Positions 19,701-28,588 of a stretch of DNA of 64,000 nt are shown here, piece by piece (the first letter of the stretch is position 1; each line of letters begins with the position of its first letter). A model generated the notes under the pieces. The model worked only from the letters and a program-made list of their open reading frames with translations, ran no database searches and was not told the origin of the DNA. The DNA comes from Schlesneria paludicola DSM 18645. GTDB taxonomy: Bacteria; Planctomycetota; Planctomycetia; Planctomycetales; Planctomycetaceae. The stretch is taken from positions 1 through 64,000 of the forward strand of contig CAMAYU010000007.1 in NCBI GenBank assembly GCA_945862235.1. Reading direction: 5' to 3'. Both the position numbers and the translations under genes were made by a program.

Positions 19701-20167
19701 TGATCGAAGAGGGGCACAAGACGCTCGTCTTCTCGCAGTTCACCAGCATGTTGGCGATCGTGCGAGAACACTTCGACAAGAAGGGAATCGTCTACGAATA
19801 CCTCGATGGCCAGACGCGCGACCGTAAGGAACGCGTCGAGCGATTCCAGTCGGATGAAAAATGCGGCGTGTTCCTCATTAGCCTCAAAGCGGGCGGTTTG
19901 GGTCTGAACCTGACTGCGGCCGATTATGTCTTCATTCTCGATCCGTGGTGGAACCCCGCCGTCGAAACGCAGGCAATCGACCGCGCCCACCGCGTCGGTC
20001 AAACGCGACAAGTCTTCGCGTATCGACTCATCTGCAAAGGGACCGTCGAAGAGAAGATCGCCGAGTTGCAGAAGCAGAAACGAGAACTCGCCGACGCGAT
20101 CCTCGAACAGAACAACTCAATCCTCCAAGACATGACCGCCGACGACTTGAAGATGTTGCTGTCGTAA
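16796..20167 (+). CDS. SWIM zinc-finger SNF2/DEAD-like helicase
   Basis: CNCAGTSANPSGNAQCKHLW (SWIM), LADDMGLGKTIQVL, VILDEAQAIKN, GLSGTPIENHLGDL, LISLKAGGLGLNLTAADYVFILDPWWNPAVE. Confidence 0.95.
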   Translation: MTLSELLEGKFRGDIRFRGAAYIQAERVSVIRVTPDHLFAVVRDGVEFQTQLSRDGGPFRMICNCAGTSANPSGNAQCKHLWATILAADAGSYVSPSTKPGFFPPFMVEDDVPLRFGSDSEVWDDVEADAAALADMGTSSSRSKKKKSKAGDDDDDADEPKFEASVRLKEWEIRLSELRKEMQGEESSTSAAGRERQVFYEIDARASEEAGLIVIQTSQRQRRANGEWGKLKPLKLRPGKFEEIDDDEDRRILAHIVGGTPDRTSLSGQVADNLAAFRYRVPHDLCQLLLPAICATGRIRLLGDDERVTETLSWDAGAPWELCLAVEFEEDQQVWKLRGTLRRGSEKMPLREPVLVVPGGLAITDTQVRPFQDFDAYPWVTLLRRSDEFQVAAGEEHALVDRLLDMPALPKLELPEELRLEEVVVAPQPIVVVHAPGRSRWHQDRLKAEVLFDYDGTPVRGTSSQWAIVQRKANRCLVRDRQAEALAWSQLQDGGFRRLLDYRRGQHDAEIAARDLAPAVRALIADGWQVKADGKQVRQAVDLKFQIKSNIDWFELHADVNFGGARVTFPELLAALARGDGTIMLDDGSLGILPEEWMERYGLLAGLGVAEGDHLQFTNVQVGILDALLSTQSTVDLDARFIEVRDRLAAFEGIKSEPEPPSFKGELRPYQREGLGWLRFLEEFQFGGCLADDMGLGKTIQVLAFLEGRRKPAKKRRTSLVVVPKSLMFNWKQEAEKFTPEMNVLEYSGLDRAKLRDDFGEYDLILTTYGTLRRDVLIMKEVDFDYVILDEAQAIKNSASQVAKATRLLKARHRIGLSGTPIENHLGDLCSIFEFLNPGMLGRSSAFKLHAADPENVETRRVLADGLKPLILRRTKQSVASELPEKLEQTIFCEMGPDQQRLYDEMRAHYRDSLLGIIEDQGLAKSKMHVLEALLRLRQAACHPALLDKSSSADSSAKLDVLIPHIEELIEEGHKTLVFSQFTSMLAIVREHFDKKGIVYEYLDGQTRDRKERVERFQSDEKCGVFLISLKAGGLGLNLTAADYVFILDPWWNPAVETQAIDRAHRVGQTRQVFAYRLICKGTVEEKIAELQKQKRELADAILEQNNSILQDMTADDLKMLLS

Positions 20168-20256
20168 CAAGACCAACTGCGGTCGCACTCGCCAATTCGT
20201 CCGATATACTCCTGCCGTTCCGTTATTCCTCGTGAATGAAATGTGAGACCGCTGCC

Positions 20257-21376
20257 ATGGAAACTGCCCAACAAGATGAAGCGAAGTCGCTGATTGCCCG
20301 GATTCTCCAACTCCGAGACTCTCTTTGACTGGGCTGCCAAGCAGCAACGCATCGCCGAGATTAGTACGCGCATGTCTGAGCCAGACTTCTGGAACAACCA
20401 GGAGAAGGCTCAGGCCACGATGAACGAGTTCAAGCAGCTCAACGCCGCGATCAAGCCGATCGCCGAACTCGTCAAAGGGGCCGAAGACCTTGGCGTCATG
20501 GTTGAGTTCGCCGAAATGGGCGAAGACGTGGGAGACGATGCGGTCACATTGGTCGCATCGCTCCACGAGCAGTTCGCCAAAGCCGAACTGCAAGCGATGC
20601 TGTCCGGCCCGCAAGACGGCAACGCCGCTTACATCGCGGTTCAATCGGGCGAAGGAGGCACGGACGCCCAAGACTTCGCCGAGCTGCTGCTGCGCATGTA
20701 TCAACGCTGGGCCGAGAATCGTGGGTTCACTTCGGAATTGCTCGATTCGTCACCCGCCGAAGAGGCCGGCATTCACTCGGCCACGCTCATCATTCGCGGT
20801 CCGTTCATTTTCGGACTGCTGAAGGGCGAGACAGGCAATCACCGGCTGATCCGGATGAGTCCCTTCGATTCGGCTCACCGCCGCCAAACGTCGTTCGCGG
20901 CCGTCGATGTCACACCCGAAGTGGACGACAGCATCAACATCGATGTCGCATGGGACGATCCGAAGATCATCCGCGAAGACATCTGTCGCGCCAGTGGTGC
21001 CGGTGGCCAGAAGGTCAACAAAACCGACTCGGCCATCCGGCTGACGCACCTGCCAACCAACGCCGTGGTTCAGTGTCAGAACGAGCGGAGCCAACATCAG
21101 AACCGGGCACTCGCCCGCAAAATGATGATCGCCAAGCTGTACCAGTTGGAGGCCGACAAACGCGACGCCGAGATCTCTGCTCGGCGCGGCCAAAAGTCAC
21201 GTATCGGCTTCGGTGGTGAAACAATTCGCAGCTACGTCCTGCACCCCGAGTCGTACTGCAAAGACAATCGCTCCGAGTACAAGACCTCTCACCCGCTGGC
21301 ACTACTGGATGGCGACCTCGACCCGTGGATCGAAGCCTACCTCCGTTGGGCATTGGCTCAAAGTACGGCCACGTAA
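20257..21376 (+). CDS. prfB: Peptide chain release factor 2, with programmed +1 frameshift at CTT-TGA-C (20323-20329)
   Basis: METAQQDEAKSLIARILQLRDSL then TGA; +1 frame DWAAKQQRIAEISTRMSEPDFWNNQ...GAGGQKVNKTDSAIRLTH. Confidence 0.93.
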
Positions 21377-22120
21377 TCGTTCGACCGAGTCGATCATGTC
21401 TCACGCAGCTGAGATTGTTTCGAGCGGTTCTGTCGGTGACGCGATGGAACGACGGTCGTCCCGTCGCTTCGTCAACGGGATGGCCTAACTCGTCTAGGAG
21501 AGATCGTCTTGGCAATCCGTCGCCGGAGCTGTTGTAGGGCGGGCGGTTTGGGTCGGTGGGGGGGCAGATGGAATTGTGGTCGGAGAGGCTGGTGGTGAGC
21601 GAGAAGCCTATCGGGCATGGCGGCCGGATCGGAGTGGTTGTTGCCACCTTCGCCATGGGACAGGTTGCCAAAAAGGGCATCTCGTCAATTTTTTGATGGA
21701 TGCATCTCGTCATTTTTTGATGGATACTGTGCGGGAACTCAACATCAGCCCGATCACGACTCATTAGGCGACTGGAAAGACTTGCCTGACCCACACCAAC
21801 CCGAAGTGTGAGTTGCAGAGTTACCCGCCCGGCTGTGGGAGACAACACTGATCCGCGGATGATGCTGACGCCCTTGATCTTCAATGACGTGACGGAAGAC
21901 TCGGTCGTCGGGGGGAATCATGACGAAGATCATGACTCGGTGCGAGCAGGACATGGCGTGTCGCGTGATCGCCTGAAAGAACACCCCAGCCTGTTTTCGT
22001 GAAGGCTCAACCGGTGTTTCGGGGAGGTCTGTTCGCGTCGAGGAAAAGCGATTAAATCGCTTGGAGAGCATACGGCTGGGAGCTGTGTAAAACATCGAAG
22101 GAATTGGTATCGGGGGGCCA

Positions 22121-22250
22121 GGGATCGAACTTGCACTTCTGCCGTTGATTGACGAAGTGAAGTACTTTGCGATGGTTCGGAAGCTGCGTTGGCCGGAGGA
22201 TGTTTGTTGCTCTCATTGCGAATCGGCGCAGGTGACGCGGCGGGGCTGAA
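22121..22250 (+). pseudogene. IS1595-like transposase N-terminal remnant
   Basis: LPLIDEVKYFAMVRKLRWPEDVCCSHCESAQVTRRG* : zinc-finger RWP..V.CxHC motif then stop. Confidence 0.5.
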
Positions 22251-22531
22251 TGAACCGAAAACCGCTCCTGCACCCACCTTGCCCACCCACTCAACGTCCA
22301 ACTCCGCAGAAAGATAGGGGGACCGAGAAATTGTGAAGTTGAAACACAACGAGAATTCTCGGTGAAAAACAGCCCTTCGATGATTGACAACTTGAACTAA
22401 CAACACTTTACTCTGCTTCCGGGTCGCCGCTGGCGTGTGCCCCTGACAAGGATGTCGAGCAGGAAGATGGACTTTTCTGAGTCGCGAGATCGCAGTATTT
22501 GATCACGAGATCACAACCTGAGGAGTAGGAA

Positions 22532-22849
22532 ATGTCGGAAGCAAAGAAGGCGAAGTCCAAGACGGAAGTACTCACCGCTTTGGCGGAAGCCACTGGACTG
22601 ACCCGCAAAGATGTCGGAAATGTGTTCGCCCAATTGAGTGAACTGATTGGCAAAGAGATCGGCAAAAAGGGACCTGGTGTGTTCAGCTTCCCAGGACTCT
22701 TGAAGATTCAAGTAATTCGTAAACCAGCCACTAAGGCCACAACTCGCAAGAACCCTTTCAAGCCCGATGAAATGATGGAAGTTAAGGCCAAGCCCGCTCG
22801 TAATGTTGTGAAGGTTCGGCCGCTCAAGTCCCTCAAGGAAATGGCGTAG
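22532..22849 (+). CDS. HU-family DNA-binding protein
   Basis: KTEVLTALAEATGLTRKDVGNVFAQLSELIGKEIGKKGPGVFSFPGLLKI...RKNPFKPDEMMEVKAKPARNVVKVRPLKSLK. Confidence 0.9.
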   Translation: MSEAKKAKSKTEVLTALAEATGLTRKDVGNVFAQLSELIGKEIGKKGPGVFSFPGLLKIQVIRKPATKATTRKNPFKPDEMMEVKAKPARNVVKVRPLKSLKEMA

Positions 22850-22915
22850 CCTCCCGAGTGCGAGCTTCAGACATTGAATCGCTCGCCAGAGGCTCCCGGT
22901 TGGAAGGAGCTTATT

Positions 22916-23119
22916 ATGCTTGTCTTGTCTCGCAAGAGAAACGAAAGCATCCTCATTGACGGCTCAATTGTTATCACGGTTATTGAAATTCGTGGTGATA
23001 AGGTTCGACTTGGTATCGAAGCCCCTCGTGAAGTGCCGATTCACAGACAGGAAGTTTCAGCAGCGATCGCTGCCGAGATGGAACTGTTGGTGATAGCGAA
23101 GACAGACTGTGAAGGGTGA
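22916..23119 (+). CDS. csrA: Carbon storage regulator CsrA
   Basis: [47 protein letters not shown]. Confidence 0.96.
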   Translation: MLVLSRKRNESILIDGSIVITVIEIRGDKVRLGIEAPREVPIHRQEVSAAIAAEMELLVIAKTDCEG

Positions 23120-23207
23120 TCACTGGTGTCGCGGAGCGGGTGGTGTTTGGGTTGCCGGTGGTCTTTTTGAAAGATAAGCTTCGCTGCGGTTCCTCTCAGT
23201 GCTTGAT

Positions 23208-23280
23208 GGCCCCATCGTCTAGAGGCCTAGGACAACGGATTTTCAGTCCGTGAACTGGGGTTCGAATCCCCATGGGGTCA
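23208..23280 (+). tRNA. tRNA-Glu (TTC)
   Basis: GGCCCCA...TGGGGTC acceptor stem, anticodon arm ACGGA-TTTTCAG-TCCGT, GGTTCGAATCC T-arm. Confidence 0.95.
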
Positions 23281-23318
23281 GTATTTTGGTTGAGGTTGAG
23301 GTTGAATCGTGTCGAATA

Positions 23319-23350
23319 GAAAGCCCCTGCTCACGCAGGGGCTTTTTTTG
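23319..23350 (+). terminator. Rho-independent terminator after tRNA-Glu
   Basis: AAGCCCCTGC TCAC GCAGGGGCTT TTTTT. Confidence 0.9.
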
Positions 23351-23520
23351 TTTCTCTTCTGAGGACTTCTTTGCCTGCCAGTTTTGTGAGCGTGGTCTTG
23401 CGGCGACGCGTGAGTAAGGTCCCTGGCGACAACAGCGAGCGCGGCATCGAGATCATGATTCTCGTGCCCTCGTCGGGCGAGGGTACTTCTGGCGGCGAAA
23501 GGCCAGAACCAAGAGTCACG

Positions 23521-24615
23521 TCAGCGAATCTTCAGGCTTGCCACAGCGAGCAGGGCCAATAACGCCGAGCCGATCCAGAATCGGACGACGATCTTCGTTT
23601 CGGAGATGCCTCGAAAAACGAAGTGATTGTGGAGTGGGCTACACGCGAGAACACGGCGTCCAGTAAACCGGTAGCTGGCGACTTGAGCGATCACGCTGAG
23701 CGTCTCCACGACGAAGACACCGCCCACGATGACGAGTAGGACCTCTTGTCGCACCACCAAAGCTCCGTATCCAAGGAGGGCGCCGGTCGGAAGTGAGCCG
23801 GTGTCCCCCATAAAGACTTCGGCGGGGTGGCAGTTGAACCAAAGGAACCCGAGCATCGCTCCGACCATGGCCGCGAACAACACACCCAACTCACCGGCTC
23901 CGACCATGTGCGGGATGCTGAGATATTCAGCCATGAGGCGGTGGCCACTCAGATACGACAGGGCCGCATACGCGAGGCCCGCAAAAACCAAACATCCGGC
24001 AGCCAGGCCATCGAGTCCATCCGTTAGATTGACTCCGTTGGAGCTGCCGACCATGACAAAGGCGGACCAACCGATGAAGCCCGCCCCGAGAAACAGGCTC
24101 ATTTTCCCGAACGGAAACACCAATTCCAATCCCTGTGGCTGGCTGAGTTGCACCATGTAGAGCCATGAAGAAACCGCCAGTGCGAAGACCGACTGTGCGA
24201 CTATTTTTTGACGTGCCGTCAGACCGCGTCGCTGGGTGCTGATCTTGATCCAGTCATCCATCGCACCGAGACAGCCGAATCCGACGACGACGAGCAGCGC
24301 CTGAATCACGTAGCGATTGGAGAGGTCGGCACAGCAGACCGCCGCCACCACGATTGCGGCCACAATGAACAAACCACCCATCGTGGGAGTGTTGCTCTTG
24401 GCGGCATGGAGTTCGTTGAGCCGGGCCGAAGCGCTGTCGATCCGTTCGCGAAAGCGCGACTTCAACCAGCGGATGGCAAACGGCCCGCAGACGACGGCGG
24501 TCAGGAACGACACCATTGCGGCCAATGCAATGCGCGCGGTGAGGAAGACGTGAGAGTCACCCGTCGCAGCGTCCGCCAGCCAGAAGCCATAATGTTTGAG
24601 AAGCCAGACGAGCAT
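23521..24615 (-). CDS. mraY: Phospho-N-acetylmuramoyl-pentapeptide-transferase
   Basis: TPTMGGLFIVAAI, LTDGLDGLAAG, FMGDTGSLPTGALLG, SPLHNHF. Confidence 0.96.
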   Translation of the reverse strand: MLVWLLKHYGFWLADAATGDSHVFLTARIALAAMVSFLTAVVCGPFAIRWLKSRFRERIDSASARLNELHAAKSNTPTMGGLFIVAAIVVAAVCCADLSNRYVIQALLVVVGFGCLGAMDDWIKISTQRRGLTARQKIVAQSVFALAVSSWLYMVQLSQPQGLELVFPFGKMSLFLGAGFIGWSAFVMVGSSNGVNLTDGLDGLAAGCLVFAGLAYAALSYLSGHRLMAEYLSIPHMVGAGELGVLFAAMVGAMLGFLWFNCHPAEVFMGDTGSLPTGALLGYGALVVRQEVLLVIVGGVFVVETLSVIAQVASYRFTGRRVLACSPLHNHFVFRGISETKIVVRFWIGSALLALLAVASLKIR

Positions 24616-24654
24616 CAGCGGCGATCCAATGGCACTGGTAAAACGGTTTCAAAA

Positions 24655-24731
24655 CCAACTCGAAGCGTCAGCGAGGAACGATTGGCGTCTAGCCAGGGTG
24701 GAGCAGCGTCCTCGCTGACGCTTCGGGTTGG
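24655..24731. repeat. LTLRVGV/TNPKRERG-type palindrome
   Basis: CCAACTCGAAGCGTCAGCGAGGA (24655-24677) versus TCCTCGCTGACGCTTCGGGTTGG (24709-24731), one mismatch. Confidence 0.85.
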
Positions 24732-24973
24732 TGTCGGCCAAGCGACTCCTGCCGCTCGAAATGCGGAGCCGGGTGCCGGGAGATGATCCCCCGGCACCCG
24801 GTCGTTGGTTTCGTCACCGAGACAAACAAAACGACTGACCCAGTAGCCACTTCATTCGCTCTTGAAGCACTCGCGGCCGGCGCGACCCAGACCGCATGGA
24901 TTCCCGCAAACCCTGCACTCGTGACGAAACCGATTCTCCTGCTGACTTGCGGTGATTCGTTCAATCTTGCGAC

Positions 24974-26395
24974 TTAGGCACAATGCCGTTGAGTCGTATC
25001 TCCTCTCAGCGTCATTTCGAGGCTGGCTCGATCTCGCAGCCAGTCGATGATTCGTTCCATGCGTGTGGCGCGTGAGCCTTTGACGAGCAGTGTGTCACCC
25101 GGTTCGAGCCAGCAGTCGAGGACCGCCTTCGCGGTTTCGATATCCGGCGATGCGGCGATGCGATGCGGAGCCATTCCGGCGCGTTCGGCCCCGATGGCGA
25201 TGTCATCCGCGTGTGAGCCGCAGGCCAGCAGAAGTTCGATGCCAAGTTGAGCGACCAGTGCGCCGATCTGTTCGTGTTCGTAAGCGGCCGTCGAACCAAG
25301 TTCCTTCATGTCACCGAGAACCATGATGCGCTGACCGATCCCCGGCAGTTCGAGGTCGCGCATCATCTGGCACGCGGCGGCGACCGACTTCGGGCTGGCG
25401 TTGTAGGTGTCGTCGATCACGGTCCATGAGCCGATTCGCTTGAGATTGCAGCGACCTTCAATCGGTTGGAAGTACGACAGTCCCTGAACGAGTGACTTGG
25501 ATCGCACGCCGATCTCGCGCGCAATCGCGATGGCACACAGTACGTTGGTCAGGTGATGGCGACCGCAGACCGGCACGTCGAATTCAACGCCATCCGCGTG
25601 GAATCGTAGTCCCTCGAAGGAGGCTTGAACGCGCGTCGCCTGCAAATGGTTGTCGTCCCCTTCACCGACGAAGATCACCGGACAGGGTGCTCGATCAGCC
25701 ATCTGCCTCAGAATCGGATCGTCGCCCGGCAGGACGGCAAACCCGGTCGAGGGGAGGCATTCGAGCAACTCGCCCTTCGTTTGAATGATCGCGTCGAGGC
25801 TACCGAAACTGGCGAGATGAGCGGGGCCGATGGCGGTGACAACGCCGATCTCGGGAATCGCGATCTCGGACAGTTCGCGAATGTCGCCGGGTCGAGACGC
25901 TCCCATTTCTAAGACGGCGAACTCGTGCTGCTGCTCAATATCGAGCAGGCTGAGCGGCAGGCCGATCAAGTTGTTGAAGTTCTTGCGGCTCCGCAGCCCC
26001 TCAAATTCGGAGGCGAGTGCGGCATGAATCAGATCGCGTGTCGTGGTCTTTCCGACGCTGCCGGTCACACCGACAACGAGCGTTTCGAGAGTCGAGCGAT
26101 ACCAGCGTGACAACCGCCCCAGTGCGGCGAGTGGATCGTCCACGAGCAGCGTCTGCCCTCTGGTCGTTTCACCGAGTGAGCGGCTCGTCACGCAAAGGGC
26201 CGCGCCCCGTTCGAGTGCTTGCGGAATGAAGTCGTGACCGTGGCAACGTTCGCCTGGCAATGCCCAAAAGAGATCGCCCGGTCGGACCTCGCGCGAGTCA
26301 ATGCAAACGCGGGCGAACGAAAGATCGGCTGTCGGCGACGACGCCAACTGGCCACCGGTGGCATCGATCAGGTCACTCAGGTTGAGCCGTTCCAT
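24974..26395 (-). CDS. murF: UDP-N-acetylmuramoyl-tripeptide-D-alanyl-D-alanine ligase
   Basis: GVTGSVGKTTTRDLIHAALAS, LEMGASRPGDI, DDTYNASPKSV, LGDMKELG. Confidence 0.95.
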   Translation of the reverse strand: MERLNLSDLIDATGGQLASSPTADLSFARVCIDSREVRPGDLFWALPGERCHGHDFIPQALERGAALCVTSRSLGETTRGQTLLVDDPLAALGRLSRWYRSTLETLVVGVTGSVGKTTTRDLIHAALASEFEGLRSRKNFNNLIGLPLSLLDIEQQHEFAVLEMGASRPGDIRELSEIAIPEIGVVTAIGPAHLASFGSLDAIIQTKGELLECLPSTGFAVLPGDDPILRQMADRAPCPVIFVGEGDDNHLQATRVQASFEGLRFHADGVEFDVPVCGRHHLTNVLCAIAIAREIGVRSKSLVQGLSYFQPIEGRCNLKRIGSWTVIDDTYNASPKSVAAACQMMRDLELPGIGQRIMVLGDMKELGSTAAYEHEQIGALVAQLGIELLLACGSHADDIAIGAERAGMAPHRIAASPDIETAKAVLDCWLEPGDTLLVKGSRATRMERIIDWLRDRASLEMTLRGDTTQRHCA

Positions 26396-26397
26396 GG

Positions 26398-27930
26398 TCA
26401 GGCACTCGCTCGCCGTTGCTGGCTCAGTTGTGGTCGCCATCGTTCCGACAGAAACGCGCGTGAGACCTGTCGATCGTCGAACGGAAGGTGTCGTCCGTCG
26501 ATGATCTGTTCATTTTCGTGCCCTTTGCCTGCGATCAGCACGCTGTCGCCGGGTCGAGCCAGTTCGAGTGCTCTCTGAATCGCCGCCGCGCGATCCGGTT
26601 CGATGATCGACTCACGGTGCGAGGCCGACATGCCGCCGACGATTTCGTCGATGATCGCCAGTGGGTTTTCACTGCGAGGATTGTCACTTGTCACGATCGC
26701 CACATCGGCGAGCAACGCGGCACGACCGAGGAGCGGTCGCTTGGCGCGATCGCGATCACCGCCCGCACCGAACACGCAGATGATTCGCCCCGGCGTGATG
26801 CTCTTCAAACTTTGCAGGCAGCGCCGCAGCGCGTCATCCGTGTGCGCGTAATCGACAAAGACTTCAAATGGCTGGCCACATTGAATTCGTTCGAGTCGGC
26901 CGGGGACGCAGTGAAACTGCTCGATTCCGGTGACGATTTCGTCGGGGGTCAGTCCCAGATGGAACGCGATGGTGGCGGCGGCAACACAGTTCGAGATGTT
27001 GTGTCGCCCGATCAATGATGTCGCACAATCGACAGTTGTGCCGTGGAGTGACAACCGGAAGCGGCTCCCCTCCATCGACTCTTCACGCACTTGCGCCGCC
27101 ACGTCTGCCTTTGGTCGCAGTCCATACGAAACGAACGACATCGAATTGGAAACGCGATCTCGCAACGACCAACTCCCAGAGTCATCAGCATTCAGAGCGA
27201 CCAGTCCACCCGGCCGCACCGTCTCCAGTACGCGGGCCTTCGCCGCGCGATACGGATCGAAGCTCTGGTGGTAGTCGAAGTGGTCTTGCGTGATGTTCGT
27301 GATGAGGGCCGCTTCCAGCTCTATCCCGGCCGCGCGACCTTGATGCAGTGCGTGGCTCGACAACTCGATCGCGGCGTGAGTCGTCCCGCGCGAAGCCATG
27401 CGATGCATCCAGCGGGCCAGCGACCGCGAATCGGGCGTGGTGAGACTCGCCGGTTCGATCGCGAAGCCATCCGAGTACTCGACCGTCCCTAGTATGCCGC
27501 AGCGACGACCGGCTCGTTCGAGCATCGTGCGCACGATCCAAGTCGTGGTCGTCTTGCCGTTCGTTCCGGTGATTCCCGCGACATCAAGCCGTCGTGTTGG
27601 ATCTCCCGCCAGTGCTTCGCACACGCGCGAATACGCGGATCGAACATCGGAAACGACACATTGCGGCAGGGTCATTCCCGGCAGAGGTCGATTCACCAGC
27701 AGACCGTTCGCTCCGCGCGAGACCGCTTCATGAATGAACTGCGCCCCATTCGCCTTCGCGCCCTGAACCACCGCGAACAGACTTTGAGGAGTCACGTCAC
27801 GACTGTTTTGGAACGCATCGGTCGCACAGATGTTGGCACAGCCGACGAAGCTCGCTTGTGGGAACAGACGACGCAGACTGACTGCGACTGGGAATGTCGA
27901 GACCGTCGAAACCACCGCGAACGCCTCCAT
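26398..27930 (-). CDS. murE: UDP-N-acetylmuramoyl-L-alanyl-D-glutamate ligase, DNPR motif suggests meso-DAP type
   Basis: GITGTNGKTTTTWIVRTML, TTPDS, ELSSHALHQGR, TSDNPRSENPLAIIDEI. Confidence 0.95.
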   Translation of the reverse strand: MEAFAVVSTVSTFPVAVSLRRLFPQASFVGCANICATDAFQNSRDVTPQSLFAVVQGAKANGAQFIHEAVSRGANGLLVNRPLPGMTLPQCVVSDVRSAYSRVCEALAGDPTRRLDVAGITGTNGKTTTTWIVRTMLERAGRRCGILGTVEYSDGFAIEPASLTTPDSRSLARWMHRMASRGTTHAAIELSSHALHQGRAAGIELEAALITNITQDHFDYHQSFDPYRAAKARVLETVRPGGLVALNADDSGSWSLRDRVSNSMSFVSYGLRPKADVAAQVREESMEGSRFRLSLHGTTVDCATSLIGRHNISNCVAAATIAFHLGLTPDEIVTGIEQFHCVPGRLERIQCGQPFEVFVDYAHTDDALRRCLQSLKSITPGRIICVFGAGGDRDRAKRPLLGRAALLADVAIVTSDNPRSENPLAIIDEIVGGMSASHRESIIEPDRAAAIQRALELARPGDSVLIAGKGHENEQIIDGRHLPFDDRQVSRAFLSERWRPQLSQQRRASA

Positions 27931-28065
27931 GCGGACACGACCGAAATCCTTTTAGCCGCCGAGCGGCGGACTTGTCCCCGATCCGCGGGAAACGGTCAAG
28001 GCGATCTTGTTGCGGTCCAAGCAGAGGTAGGCTCGGGCATTTCGGCGAGCGGCCTGAAATGGTTA

Positions 28066-28179
28066 ACCCAACCCACACCAATCCGAAGCGTGAGCGAGGG
28101 CGTGAGCGAGGGCGTGAGCGTTCGACTCCCTCATTCATACTTCTCTCTCGTTCACACTTCGGGTTGGTGTGGGTTGGGC
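28066..28179. repeat. LTLRVGV/TNPKRERG-type palindrome with internal 12-bp tandem repeat
   Basis: CCCAACCCACACCAATCCGAAGCGTGAGCGA... ...TCGTTCACACTTCGGGTTGGTGTGGGTTGGG; internal (CGTGAGCGAGGG)x2.7. Confidence 0.85.
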
Positions 28180-28196
28180 AACACAGACGTGACCGA

Positions 28197-28316
28197 CAAA
28201 AGTCGCCTTCAACGCTCCGCGTGAATTCCGCCGAGTCACCAGCGACCCGGATACGCGGGAAACAGCGTCGTTCCGCGTTCGGCTGTCTTCACGCGGAGCG
28301 ATGAAGGCGACTTTTG
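28197..28316. repeat. 29-bp-arm inverted repeat
   Basis: CAAAAGTCGCCTTCAACGCTCCGCGTGAA (28197-28225) versus TTCACGCGGAGCGATGAAGGCGACTTTTG (28288-28316), one mismatch. Confidence 0.9.
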
Positions 28317-28588
28317 GCGGGCGCATCAACACTGGTCACCCGCAGTGTTCGGCAAAGGTTGCCTGAAAGACTCGGTGGTCTGCGTTGGCTCTGGCGCGTA
28401 TGGGATCATGGCAAGCCGGGCGAACTGATTCTTCGCTGTCCTTGCGACAATCGACCAACTCTTCCAGACCGGTACGACCGGCTCCAGCGATCAACCTTCC
28501 GTGACCGATTCGAATCAGTGACGTGGAGTAAAGTGCCGTCGGCATTTTGCGGGGATGCTCGTCTGGAAGCGGTGTCGAGAGGTGACGC

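Noticed and set aside
28081-28120. Possible CRISPR-like short tandem repeat
   Set aside because: 12-bp units directly abutting without spacers, embedded in a palindrome; no cas genes in the window.
27661-28224. 187-aa ORF containing TNPKRERGRERGRE / SVSEGVSEGVS
   Set aside because: Translation of the palindromic DNA repeat, not a protein gene.
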